64,000 nucleotides of DNA, from contig NZ_CP073100.1 of the NCBI RefSeq assembly GCF_018137965.1, positions 2,739,754-2,803,753 of the forward strand, written 5' to 3'. Shown here piece by piece: positions 18,184 to 27,545 of the stretch; within the stretch, counting starts at the first letter, position 1, and every line of letters starts with the position of its first letter. Below the pieces are notes generated by a model that was not told where the DNA came from, ran no database searches, and worked only from the letters and a program-made list of their open reading frames with translations. This stretch comes from Luteolibacter ambystomatis. Its GTDB lineage: Bacteria > Verrucomicrobiota > Verrucomicrobiia > Verrucomicrobiales > Akkermansiaceae. A program made the position numbers and the translations under genes.

Positions 18184-18636
18184 GGTTTTTGAGAGGGTGG
18201 CGGACGGGCCGGATGGATCTGCAATGATGGGCTCTTCCCGGATCGGAAGCGGATGGACGCCGCCCCGGAATGGAACGGCAGGACGGGAGGAACTGGCTGG
18301 CAACCTACCCAAGCCGAATTGCTCGTCAAAACAAATTTGTGTGTTTTTTGCGCAGTAACCATGAAGACACATTGTGACATCGTTTGTTTCCTAGCGCACA
18401 TGAGGGATTTACGCCGAAATGAAGGCCACTCATGGTGGAAGCCGATGCCGGGAGTGCCCGGAATCGCTTTTATATTCATATAATTCTGGATATGAACGGC
18501 TCAAATCAGGCCGCCACCACCATTCCACCCGCCCATCCACTCCTTGCAAAATCGGATATACGCCCTAGATCAAAATCCGCGCATACGATATTTTTTGTCT
18601 GTTTTGCGCTACAATCATCGCGCGACCGTGGTGCCT
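18184..18636. other. Long non-coding leader/promoter region of the beta-strand repeat gene
   Basis: No gene is credible in this AT-richer stretch. It should contain the promoter for the minus-strand repeat-protein gene. The one regular element I see is an inverted repeat, TTCATAT-N8-ATATGAA, at 18475-18496, which could be an operator. The segment next to the start codon ends CAAAAACC before the ATG, as does the leader of the repeat gene starting at 32099. Confidence 0.5.
18475..18496. promoter_or_regulatory. Candidate operator, inverted repeat
   Basis: Perfect 7-base arms TTCATAT and ATATGAA are separated by 8 bases in an AT-rich intergenic region, about 290 bases upstream of the start codon. 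The binding protein is unknown. Confidence 0.3.
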
Positions 18637-18721
18637 CTTCGTACGTAGTTCCTCCTTTAGGAGGGTTTCTGACGCGTCGTCGCTCCACCCAGCCCTCCTA
18701 AAGGAGGAACTACATACGAAG
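18637..18721 (-). terminator. Long palindrome after the PL11 fusion gene
   Basis: Two 29-base arms (18637-18665 and 18693-18721) pair with a single mismatch around a 27-base loop. The arms contain GTAGTTCCTCCTTTAGGAGG, itself a small hairpin. The right arm ends four bases before the stop end of the large minus-strand PL11 gene, so it probably ends that transcript. It has the look of a dispersed repeat used as a terminator. Confidence 0.65.
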
Positions 18722-18724
18722 ACT

Positions 18725-21700
18725 TCAGTTTCCCGTCACCACGAGGCGCAGGAATCCCGCCGGAGCGGTGCCGCGCGGAATGACCGCCTTCATCTGGCGG
18801 GTGGTGTCATTCTCGCTCACGACCACCGGGATGACCTCCACATCCACCCAGGTCACCATGTCCGATGAACGTCGTACTTTGTATGACGTATTCACCAGGG
18901 TCTTCGACATGGAGAACGTCAGCACGATGTTCCCCTGCCCGTCCTGGGAACACACCAGCGGGCTGCCCGGCTCCGCCACCAGGGGCGACCTGCCGAAGAA
19001 ATACTCCAGCAGGTTCTGGCAACCATCCTTGTCCGGGTCCGCGTTCGGGCCGGTGATGAGTGGATCGGTCTGGCCGGAGAACGATGCGGCGGACCACTGG
19101 GCGAAAGTCGCGGCAGCGACCGTTGCCGTGAGCGTGATGCGCACCTGCCCCACGGTGGAGGTATCGAACGTGGCGGTATAGCCCGCCCCCGTCGTGTCAT
19201 TCCATGTGAACACCGGCGATCCGGTGATCGCTGCGGGGGTGGACAACAAGGTGTAGGTACCGGGTGAAAGCGTGCCGCCCAGCAAGGCCGGCACCACCGT
19301 GATCGCACCATTCAAGACCGCCGTCCCTGAGACGGTCAGACCGCGGGTCACCGTGGAATCGACTCCCAGCGCGAGCCTCGCTCCCGATCCCAGCGTGAGA
19401 TTCCCTCCCACCGTCCCGGTTCCACCGACCGTGGCACCGGAGGACGCGGACACCGCGGTGGCACCAAGTGAGCCGGTGATCCACAACGAACCGGTGGAAA
19501 CGGTGGTTGCTCCGGTGTAGGTGCTCGCTCCTGCCAGCGTCCATGCGCCGCTGCCGCTCTTGGTGATCGCTGTGAAACCGGTGCCGTTCTTGATCGCACC
19601 GCTGAACAGGGCGTCCGTGTTCGCGCCGCCCACGTTCCACGTCATGGTGCGCCCCGCGGTGGGACCACCGCGCAGCTCGCCCGTGCCGGTCAGTTCGCCG
19701 ATGGTATTGGTGAGGCCACTTGGACCGAAATTCACCTGCATGTACATGCCCACGCCGGTGGCCAGATTGATCCGTGCGGTGCCGAAGCCGTTGGTGTTGT
19801 TGATGCGGAAGTCGCCACCGTTCGGGCCCTTGGTCACATTGATCAGACCGGTGAAGGCGCTCCAGTTGCCGGTGATGTCACAGCGCACGTAGTCGGTCTG
19901 GAAATTGAGCGTGCCCGCTCCGCTCACCGTCCCCGACAGGGTACCGCGGCCGAAGGCAACCAGCGAACCGCTGTCACCCGCCGCCACTTGGATCGCATTC
20001 GGGAAAGTGCCCGCGCTGGTGCTGCTGCTGCCGAGGCTGTAGAGCCTCAAGGTGCCGCCATCCAATGTAACCGGGCCCGTGCCGAGCGCGCCGCCATTCG
20101 CCGCAGCATCCAGCAGCGCGATGGTGCCCGCCTGGATCACGCTGCCGCCGCTGAAAAGATTCGCCGCACCCAGCGAAAGCGTGCCGGTGCCGGTCTTGGT
20201 AAGGAGACCCGCACCATCGATGCCGCCGTTGGCCGCCGTGAGCGTGTAGTTCTTCGTGGTATTCGCCACGCTGACCGCACCGGGCGTGACCGGACCGGCG
20301 ATGGTGATCGCATTGACCGATGAGGTGTCATCGAACACCGCGCTGTCCGGAGACAGGAAGACCTCGCTGCCACCGTTGAGCAACCAGTTTGCCGCCACGG
20401 TATCCCAGGTGGTTCCAGCCGTACCGGTCCAGGTGAGGGTGCCCGCCCCGCGCTTCACCACGATCTTGATGACTCCGGCCGTGGTGGTGTCGAAGGTGGC
20501 GGTCTGGTTCGATCCCACAGGTGGATTCCACACCAGCACGGGCGCGCCGGTGAGCGTGCCCGAATAGGTGGCGATGGTGTAGGTGCCCTGGGGAAACGCA
20601 CCGGTGCCGGGCACCGGCGTGATGACGATGGTGCCGTTCGTCGTCAGGTTTCCATTGATGGTGAGGCCTGACACCACGCCATTGACAGCGGTGAAGGCGA
20701 GCTTGCCGCCGCTCTGGATCGCCACGTCACCGGTGATCGATCCACTGCCGCCGAGCGTCGCACCGTTCTGCACCGTCACCGCACTGCCGGTGAGCGATCC
20801 GGTCACCACCAATGCGCCCGCCTGCACCGTGGTCGCGCCGGTGTGGGTGCAGGCTCCGCTGAGCATGAGCGTGCCGGTGCCAACCTTTGTCAACGCGGTG
20901 ATGCCGGTGCTGTTGCCGATGGATCCTGCATACAACGAATCCGTATTCTTGTTCCCTACCTGCCACGTCAGCGTGCGCCCGGAGGTCGGCCCGCCACGCA
21001 GGGCGGCGGTGGAGACACCAGACAGCTCGCCCATGGCCAGCGTCACGTTGCCACTCATCGTGAGGTTGTAGTAGGCGTAGGCATTGTCGCCCAATGTGAC
21101 CGCCGCAGCCGCATAGCCGGATGAGTTCGCGATGCGGAAATCCCCGAGCACCGTGAGCCTGCCGCTGAAGGCCGACCAGTTGCCCTTGAGATCCGTGCGG
21201 ACATACGGCGAGTAGAACGTGAGATCGCCCGCGCCGGTGAGGCTGCCCGTCAGGCCGCAACGTCCGTCCGCATCGATGCGTGCCACGCCACCCGCAGGGA
21301 CCGCCACATTCCACGCCGCGGTCTCGCTGGCCTGTACGTCCGCCATGGAGAGCGTGCCATTGTTGATCGTGATCAGTCCGCTGCCGAGGCCGCTGGTATT
21401 CGGCGTCGATCCGGCCAGATAAATACGGCCGCCATTGAGGATGGTGCCACCGGTGTAGGTGTTCGCACTGGCGATCAGCAGCGTACCCGGACCGGTCTTG
21501 ATGAGGGCACCGCTGCCACTGATCGTGCCGCTGGATTGAATCGAGCTGTTCGCGAGCGCGATGTCGATGGTGCCGCCGGAGCTGCCGAGCGTGAGATTGC
21601 GGTTCGTGTTCGTTTGCGAAGCGGTGAGGCTGAGGGTGCCGCCATTGAGAACGAAATTCGATGCCGCCGCGCTGGATGCGCCGATGGAACTCGGAGTGCC

Positions 21701-24700
21701 CGCATCACCCAATGCCGATACGGCGAGCACACCGCCATTCACCACCGTGGGACCGGTGTAGCTATGGTTGGAGGAAACGAGCGTGAGCGTGCCGCTGCCG
21801 CTCTTGGTCAGGCCGCCACTGCCGGAAAGGCCACCCGCACCATTGAAGGTGTAGTCGTTGCTCGCATTCACCGTCACTCCGGAGACAGGCAGCGTGGTCG
21901 CAAGCGACACCGTCGGGCTGGCCGCTCCGGTGTTGTCAAAGGTGACGGTGTCCCCGGAAACGAAGACATCCGGAGAGCCCGCGCGCAGCCAGTTCTGGCT
22001 GGAAGCGAGATCCCAGTTCGCGCCGGTGCCACGCCACGTCACGGTGGCCGCGGCGCGTGTGACCGGCACCGTCAGGCGGATGGAGCCGCTATCCGCGGCG
22101 AGCGTGTAGGGTGTGCCCGCGGGCACCACCACGGCGAGATTCGAAACGCTTCCGGTGAGCGTGCCGGTGTAGGTGGCGAGCGTATAGGTGCCGGGAGCGA
22201 GCGCGCCGTTCAGCGGATTCACCACGATACTCACCTTGCCGGACAGCGAGAGATTGCCGGTGATCGCGAGGCGGTCGTTGGCCTTGGTGGTGCCGGATGA
22301 ATCATCGGACAAGTCCATGGCGAAGGCCGCGCCATCCTCTGCGGCGAGTCCGTTGCCAAATGCCAGCGCACCCGCACTACCCATGCCCAAGCCGGGCGTG
22401 ATCGCACCGCGGTACTTGATCGTGACCGGCTGGGAAAATTGGCCGGTGCCCGCGATCCGGCCGCCGGTATTCCCACCTGCCGCCGCTCCGCCCCAGGTGC
22501 CCCCCCACACGGTGACCGGGCTTCCTTGCAGGCTGCCATTCACCACCAGCGCGCCATCCCAGACGGTGGTCTTGCCGGTGAAGGCATGCGTTCCGCCCAG
22601 CGTGAGCGTTCCCTTGCCCGCCTTCATCAGCGTCATCGCACCACCCAGCGAACCACTGCCGGTGAATGCGTAATCCTTCGGACTGTAGACGGTCACGGCT
22701 CCCGGCTGGAGCGTGCCCATGAGCGCCACCGCGGTGGTCGCGTCCCCGCCGATGTCGAAGCGCACCGTATCGCCGTTGGCGAAAGTACTATTCGTCCCGT
22801 TGTTCAACCAACTCGGGGTGATGCCGGCATCCCAGGTGGTGGCACCGCTGCCACCACGCCACACCAGCTTCGCATCCACCATCGGCGGAGGTGGCGGCGG
22901 GGTCATGTCCGTGCCGAGGTAATAGTCGGTATAGCTCGATTGCACGTAGCCCTTGGTCGTCGCCTGGATGCGATACTGGGGATTGTGCATCAGGGTGTAG
23001 ATCCGGAACGGCTGGCCGTTGCTGGTCTTCACCACATCCGGGATCTTCGTCGTGTAGATGCGCAGCTCGGAGTTGTCGTTTGCCACCACCACCAGCTCCT
23101 CGCGCCAGTCGCCGAGGATGTCGCCCCAGAAGGCGGGTCGGCCGCCGTAGGCCTGATACACGCCGGGCGAGGTCTCATTGTAGATCGTATAGGTGCGCGA
23201 CTGGCTGCCGGGATACTGGGGATTGAACCACGCGATGGCCGGGGCCTCCGCACTGCTGCCAACGGTGGCAATGAACTGGCGTCCGAGATATGGCTTCGTC
23301 AGCCCCGGAATCGCCGAGGAAACAGTGCCCGCATCCACACCCCACCAAATCGTCTCCGGCGGGAACGGCTGTTGGCTGAAAAGCGCGTTGCCCTTGCTGT
23401 CATAGACGTTCGGCTGGGTGGAGAACATCTCGATGCCCTTCGTACTCGGATCGAAATCCCCCACCACCCCGCGGCCGACATCCACCACATCCCCTGCATA
23501 CCACTTCCGGATGACGGCACTCTTGTCCGCAGCATGCAGCACGGTGGCGAGACCGGTGCCATTGTTCTGCTGGATGAGGAAGGTTTCGAGACCGGGGCGG
23601 TCCGGGTCGATGTCCGTGATGTGGAAGCGGTCGCCGTGGACGACCTCGTTGAGCACGCCGCCGTTGATCTGGCCGGAGCCATCCGATTTCAACACGTGGC
23701 CAATGTCGCAGTATTCGTCCTTCCCATCATTGTCCACGTCCGCGAGGCGGATCTGGTGGGCGGTGGCGGTATGGCCGCTGAAGGGCCACGTCCAGCGCTG
23801 GGAGAGCACGCCGCCGCGATAGTCCCAGGTGGTGGCCACGTCATTGAAGCTCTCGTCCGGATTGCGGTTCGAAGCCTGATAGAAAATGGAAGGCTTCATG
23901 CCGTCCGCATAGACGATGCCCATGTGGGCATTCATGTGGGTGCGCGTGACCCATGCCGCCGGCACGGGAATGGTGGCGCGCGCTTTCTCGACACCGGTGG
24001 TGCCCTCCAGAATGGAGATGTATTGCACCTCGTCATCCGGCGCGGTGAGCGTGGTGCCATTGGGAAAGATCACGCCATTCGCCGTGCGCACGATCACCTC
24101 CGCCTTGCCGTCGCCATCGAGATCGTAGACCGTAACATTGTCCCCGTGGCCGATGCCGATGGAGGATGAGCCCGGCGTGATGTTGTAGTGGTCCACGCTG
24201 TTCGGCCCCATGTTCATCTGCCAGAGCAGCGTGCCATCGCGCTTGTAGGCCTGGAGCCACTGGCGGGCCTCGACGTTCGGATTGCTGCGGTCGATGACGA
24301 AATCGTATTCGCCATCGCCATCGAGATCCCCCACCCAGCAGAACTTCACGTCATAGGAAACGCCCGCCGCCGCATCGTCCGGCGTGGGTTGCATGGGCAC
24401 GGAGAGATACTGGCGCGCAGACGCGTTCAAGGGCAGCGTGCAAGGTCCGCTGGCGAGGTTCGCCCACACGTCCGCGAGCTCCACGCCATTGAGCACCGGC
24501 CTTACCGAATAGGTGTAGGCGGTGGTGGAGAGGTTGCCCGGCGCATCCACGTAGTTCGTGGTGGTGGTGATGGGCGAGCCATTGACCTTCACCGCGGCCG
24601 CGCCATTGGCGGAGCGGTAGAGATTGAAGGCGACTTCCTCCGGATCATTACCCAGCAAGCGCCAGCCCACGTACACCTGCGTGCTGCTGGTGCGGATGGC

Positions 24701-24805
24701 GACCACCCCACGGCCCAGCCGCTCCATCTGTCGCTGGGCGGATGCCACCCATGGAACACCCAGCAGAAATACGAACCAAACAAGGGAACATCGGACGCGA
24801 AACAT
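18725..24805 (-). CDS. PL11 rhamnogalacturonan lyase fused to autotransporter-associated beta-strand repeats
   Basis: The 2,026-residue protein begins with a signal peptide (CSLVWFVFLLGVPWVASA). Residues about 25-635 are a family 11 polysaccharide lyase: MERLGRGVVAIRT, VYVGWRLLGNDPEEVAFNLY, and calcium-binding propeller motifs DLDGDGEYDFVID, DLDGDGKAEVIVRT and DVDNDGKDEYCDIG. A PPPPPP linker near 640 leads to about 1,250 residues of beta-strand repeats, with fresh module starts such as TWRGTGANWD and LTWTGTAGTTWDT. The last 125 residues hold ADPDKDGCQNLLEYFFG and end GFLRLVVTGN. The enzyme part should cleave the rhamnogalacturonan-I backbone outside the inner membrane. It is the last gene of the PL4 - small protein - PL11 operon, 25 bases after its neighbour. 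Most PL11 enzymes are near 600 residues, so the fusion is unusual. Confidence 0.88.
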   Translation of the reverse strand: MFRVRCSLVWFVFLLGVPWVASAQRQMERLGRGVVAIRTSSTQVYVGWRLLGNDPEEVAFNLYRSANGAAAVKVNGSPITTTTNYVDAPGNLSTTAYTYSVRPVLNGVELADVWANLASGPCTLPLNASARQYLSVPMQPTPDDAAAGVSYDVKFCWVGDLDGDGEYDFVIDRSNPNVEARQWLQAYKRDGTLLWQMNMGPNSVDHYNITPGSSSIGIGHGDNVTVYDLDGDGKAEVIVRTANGVIFPNGTTLTAPDDEVQYISILEGTTGVEKARATIPVPAAWVTRTHMNAHMGIVYADGMKPSIFYQASNRNPDESFNDVATTWDYRGGVLSQRWTWPFSGHTATAHQIRLADVDNDGKDEYCDIGHVLKSDGSGQINGGVLNEVVHGDRFHITDIDPDRPGLETFLIQQNNGTGLATVLHAADKSAVIRKWYAGDVVDVGRGVVGDFDPSTKGIEMFSTQPNVYDSKGNALFSQQPFPPETIWWGVDAGTVSSAIPGLTKPYLGRQFIATVGSSAEAPAIAWFNPQYPGSQSRTYTIYNETSPGVYQAYGGRPAFWGDILGDWREELVVVANDNSELRIYTTKIPDVVKTSNGQPFRIYTLMHNPQYRIQATTKGYVQSSYTDYYLGTDMTPPPPPPMVDAKLVWRGGSGATTWDAGITPSWLNNGTNSTFANGDTVRFDIGGDATTAVALMGTLQPGAVTVYSPKDYAFTGSGSLGGAMTLMKAGKGTLTLGGTHAFTGKTTVWDGALVVNGSLQGSPVTVWGGTWGGAAAGGNTGGRIAGTGQFSQPVTIKYRGAITPGLGMGSAGALAFGNGLAAEDGAAFAMDLSDDSSGTTKANDRLAITGNLSLSGKVSIVVNPLNGALAPGTYTLATYTGTLTGSVSNLAVVVPAGTPYTLAADSGSIRLTVPVTRAAATVTWRGTGANWDLASSQNWLRAGSPDVFVSGDTVTFDNTGAASPTVSLATTLPVSGVTVNASNDYTFNGAGGLSGSGGLTKSGSGTLTLVSSNHSYTGPTVVNGGVLAVSALGDAGTPSSIGASSAAASNFVLNGGTLSLTASQTNTNRNLTLGSSGGTIDIALANSSIQSSGTISGSGALIKTGPGTLLIASANTYTGGTILNGGRIYLAGSTPNTSGLGSGLITINNGTLSMADVQASETAAWNVAVPAGGVARIDADGRCGLTGSLTGAGDLTFYSPYVRTDLKGNWSAFSGRLTVLGDFRIANSSGYAAAAVTLGDNAYAYYNLTMSGNVTLAMGELSGVSTAALRGGPTSGRTLTWQVGNKNTDSLYAGSIGNSTGITALTKVGTGTLMLSGACTHTGATTVQAGALVVTGSLTGSAVTVQNGATLGGSGSITGDVAIQSGGKLAFTAVNGVVSGLTINGNLTTNGTIVITPVPGTGAFPQGTYTIATYSGTLTGAPVLVWNPPVGSNQTATFDTTTAGVIKIVVKRGAGTLTWTGTAGTTWDTVAANWLLNGGSEVFLSPDSAVFDDTSSVNAITIAGPVTPGAVSVANTTKNYTLTAANGGIDGAGLLTKTGTGTLSLGAANLFSGGSVIQAGTIALLDAAANGGALGTGPVTLDGGTLRLYSLGSSSTSAGTFPNAIQVAAGDSGSLVAFGRGTLSGTVSGAGTLNFQTDYVRCDITGNWSAFTGLINVTKGPNGGDFRINNTNGFGTARINLATGVGMYMQVNFGPSGLTNTIGELTGTGELRGGPTAGRTMTWNVGGANTDALFSGAIKNGTGFTAITKSGSGAWTLAGASTYTGATTVSTGSLWITGSLGATAVSASSGATVGGTGTVGGNLTLGSGARLALGVDSTVTRGLTVSGTAVLNGAITVVPALLGGTLSPGTYTLLSTPAAITGSPVFTWNDTTGAGYTATFDTSTVGQVRITLTATVAAATFAQWSAASFSGQTDPLITGPNADPDKDGCQNLLEYFFGRSPLVAEPGSPLVCSQDGQGNIVLTFSMSKTLVNTSYKVRRSSDMVTWVDVEVIPVVVSENDTTRQMKAVIPRGTAPAGFLRLVVTGN

Positions 24806-24830
24806 GAGGGCGGGTTTTTCAGTTTCTGTT

Positions 24831-25502
24831 TCAGGAGTGCCGGAACTGCTGGAGGGAAAGCACGAGGAGGATCACGAGAGCGATGATCCCGATCACCGCG
24901 GGCAGCCATCGCGGGCCCTGCTGCGCGGGAGTGGATGAAGGGATTCCCGGCGCTGTCGTCGGGACGGACACGATGGCGGCAGCCGGTGCCGCGCGCTCCG
25001 CGAGTGGGACGGGAGTGCGGATGTCCAGCGTGTCCCGCCCCTCGCCTCTTTTGAGCAGCGGATTCAGTCCCAACACATGGCCCGCCGCATCCACCACCTC
25101 GAGCGATCCGCCATAACCAGGCGGAAGCTTGTTCAGATAGACGGCGCGGAAACTGAGACCGGACGGACGTTCCACGGGATAGACCATCGAGAACACGGCC
25201 TCGTTGTTCCGGATGGCGGCGAAGACCCGTTGCGGATCCAGTTTCCGGCCATCGGCGGAGGCCTCGTAAAGTACGACGCGCTCCGTAGCCATGCGCTCCA
25301 GCACGGCGGCATCCGCCAGCGGCTCCCCGGCGAGGAGCCCCGCGATCTCCAGGGAGGTGGTGATCACCAGTTCCACTCCATCGCCATCCAGTCGCGCACG
25401 GGCGCTGCTCTCATACGGCTGGTGCGCCAGCGCGGATGACACTCCTCCCCACAACAACACAATCGCGAGGAAACGACGGCAGGCTGTGAGGGAAGCGGCC
25501 AT
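24831..25502 (-). CDS. Secreted protein of unknown function with C-terminal membrane anchor
   Basis: The 223-residue product has an N-terminal signal (FLAIVLLWGGVSSALA), a domain of about 130 residues beginning HQPYESSARARLDGDGVEL, a proline/serine/threonine-rich linker, and a C-terminal membrane helix (WLPAVIGIIALVILLVLSL) with a short basic tail. It is thus probably a periplasmic domain tethered to the inner membrane. I do not recognise the domain; the LDGDGVELVITTSLEIAGLL pattern recalls accessory domains fused to HupE/UreJ-like membrane proteins. It lies between two rhamnogalacturonan lyase genes on the same strand, so a role in sugar uptake or enzyme export is an inference from context only. 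Confidence 0.7.
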   Translation of the reverse strand: MAASLTACRRFLAIVLLWGGVSSALAHQPYESSARARLDGDGVELVITTSLEIAGLLAGEPLADAAVLERMATERVVLYEASADGRKLDPQRVFAAIRNNEAVFSMVYPVERPSGLSFRAVYLNKLPPGYGGSLEVVDAAGHVLGLNPLLKRGEGRDTLDIRTPVPLAERAAPAAAIVSVPTTAPGIPSSTPAQQGPRWLPAVIGIIALVILLVLSLQQFRHS

Positions 25503-25645
25503 GGTTCCGCCTCAAGACTTTTGCAAGGGCGACTCCGCAGTCATGCCCCGCGCCCCGCCCGCCGCCAGCAGGCAGCAGGCGGCAAACGCGCACCGGAGGA
25601 GGAGTTGGAACGGGCGGCCCATGATGGAGTTTTCCTACTATCCGA

Positions 25646-27283
25646 CTAGTACATATCCACACAATCGATCGCACAGCCCGGGGCAAGGAATCCCGATCCA
25701 CCGTTTCCGGAAGTGATCCGGATCTCCAGCTTGTTGGCCCCGGTGGTGAATGCGCTGGCCGGCACACGATAGGTGTAAGTGGTGTTGTTCCCACGCCAGG
25801 TGCCGATGGTCATGCCGCGCGAGTCCGGCTGGGACGAAGACTTCTGCAAGGGCGAGGACCAGGCATTCACGCCCACCTGCGGACGCCCTCCGGAAAACGC
25901 GGTGGTGATGCCGATGCGCACGGTGCGCTCCTTCACCTCGGCGGGCTTGAGATCGAAGTTGATGGCGATCGGATCATTCACACCACGCCACTGGCATGCG
26001 GGAAAATCGGCAGGGTTGCTTTTTCCGATCACATAGGCACCCGGGTTCCAAGGTGCCTGACGGCTGTCGGAGGGATGCATGCGGGGGATGTTCGCGCCAT
26101 TCCGGAACTCCAGCGGTGTGCCGTCCCAGGTGCCGATGCGCCAGAGTGCGGGCATGCGGGATGGATCATCGGTGAGACGAATCGGTGGAAGGTTCGTCAC
26201 CTGTCCCGCGATCACCTTCACCGGTGCGGTGTGTACGCCCAGTTCGTTCTTGTACACCGTCATGGTGTAGTCGCCCGGCTTCATGCAGGGGCTGGTAGCG
26301 GAGCCATCGCCACGCGCGGCCTCCATCCAGTACTGCGCGGTGGGATTCGAGAAGGCGATGGTGTAAGGTATGGCCGGGTCCCTGTCCTCCAGTCCGAGCA
26401 CGGCCACCCGGCCGCGGCCGCTGGCGGGAATCCAGCCGGTGAGACCGAGATCCGCCATGAAGCTCATGTCCGGCATCGCGGGAGTGGTGCCTTTGGTGAA
26501 CATCAGCGCGTAGGGACCATGGAGCACGCCGGTCCGACACTTCTCGGTCTGGGCATGGCCGGAGTTCATGTAGTTGTATACCTCGCTGTCCGATCCGCTC
26601 TGGTTCTGGATGTCCCGGAAGAACGGCCCGCCGCTGGAGCTTTCCCGATTCCCATAGGCCATGTAAACGCCGCGCCCCGTGCCGGTGACGCCGCGGATGG
26701 CGAGCTCCTTCGCGCGCTGGTTGCCATAGTACTTGCTGCGGGTGGTTCCATCGGCGAGGCCGAAGACGTCCTTCGATTCCACACCGCGCGTGTTGTCCCG
26801 GGTGGTGGACTCGGCGGGAGTCCCGGGAAACAACGGTCCCTGGAGACGGGTGATCCAGCGCAGCTCGCCCACGCGTGGCTCATTGCCCGCGTAGGTGGCC
26901 ATGTAGATCACATTCTCGTTCTTACGAACGATGTAGTAGTGGGTCATGTTCGCCGCCACCTGGTTCTCGCCCGTGGTGGTGACGGTGACCTTCACCAGAT
27001 TGGCATCCGCGGTGACGGCGGTGGTGGTGCCCTGCGAGCCGAGACCGGAGGCGATGGCCGAGGCCTTGCCGCGGTCGTTCAGCTCCGTGCCATCCAGCTT
27101 GATGGAATCGATGCTGCCGCTGGCACGCATGACCCGGAAGACGAGCCCCGCGCCGCTGTCCACCGTGTGCCACTTGTCATCCGTGACGACACCGAAGGCG
27201 GCATGCGCGCGATCCGCGAGAAGGGCGATCGTGACGACCACCGCGACCGTGGCGAACCGGAGGGAAAATCGTGACACGTTCAT
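25646..27283 (-). CDS. Rhamnogalacturonan lyase, PL4
   Basis: The 545-residue protein has a signal peptide (FATVAVVVTIALLADRAHA) and three domains: a beta-supersandwich lyase domain to about 300, an fn3-like domain (PGDYTMTVYKNELGVH, VTNLPPIRL), and a C-terminal CBM-like domain (WRIGTWDGTPLEFRN to the end). The catalytic block YNYMNSGH gives Y236, Y238 and H243, with K184 in SKYYG upstream. The Y-x-Y-x4-H spacing equals that of Y203, Y205 and H210 in the characterised Aspergillus enzyme, whose base is K150. It should cleave rhamnogalacturonan-I by beta-elimination. It is the first gene of the operon that includes PL11. An upstream in-frame start was rejected because this ATG begins the signal peptide. 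Confidence 0.9.
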   Translation of the reverse strand: MNVSRFSLRFATVAVVVTIALLADRAHAAFGVVTDDKWHTVDSGAGLVFRVMRASGSIDSIKLDGTELNDRGKASAIASGLGSQGTTTAVTADANLVKVTVTTTGENQVAANMTHYYIVRKNENVIYMATYAGNEPRVGELRWITRLQGPLFPGTPAESTTRDNTRGVESKDVFGLADGTTRSKYYGNQRAKELAIRGVTGTGRGVYMAYGNRESSSGGPFFRDIQNQSGSDSEVYNYMNSGHAQTEKCRTGVLHGPYALMFTKGTTPAMPDMSFMADLGLTGWIPASGRGRVAVLGLEDRDPAIPYTIAFSNPTAQYWMEAARGDGSATSPCMKPGDYTMTVYKNELGVHTAPVKVIAGQVTNLPPIRLTDDPSRMPALWRIGTWDGTPLEFRNGANIPRMHPSDSRQAPWNPGAYVIGKSNPADFPACQWRGVNDPIAINFDLKPAEVKERTVRIGITTAFSGGRPQVGVNAWSSPLQKSSSQPDSRGMTIGTWRGNNTTYTYRVPASAFTTGANKLEIRITSGNGGSGFLAPGCAIDCVDMY

Positions 27284-27489
27284 CTGGAGAAGGAGGGATA
27301 TGGCGTATTCCGCCACCAACACCCGATCACGGAATCGTCCGTCATTTGCGGGCGTTCCGACAATAACCCGTAAGGATTAGGATGAATAGAGGAGCATGAT
27401 GTGCAGGCGACGATCGGCAAAGGGATTATCGGGATGAGGGAAAATCCACCCTGACTGAAGTCTTACGACTCCAGCTACGCAGAGCGAAA

Positions 27490-27525
27490 ATCGCGCCGCC
27501 CGGGAGGCAATCCGGACGGCGCGAT
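27490..27525 (-). terminator. Intrinsic terminator of the large repeat-protein gene
   Basis: Read on the minus strand, a 14-bp stem with one mismatch (ATCGCGCCGTCCGG and its partner) and an 8-base loop is followed by TTTCGCT. It lies 20 bases beyond the stop codon of the 1,517-residue repeat protein. It insulates that gene from the downstream PL4 operon. Confidence 0.7.
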
Positions 27526-27545
27526 CGCATCGCAACGGGTCACTC

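Noticed and set aside
15454-18192. 912-residue plus-strand ORF opposite the repeat protein
   Set aside because: It is the antisense shadow of repetitive beta-strand coding sequence; its periodicity mirrors the real gene.
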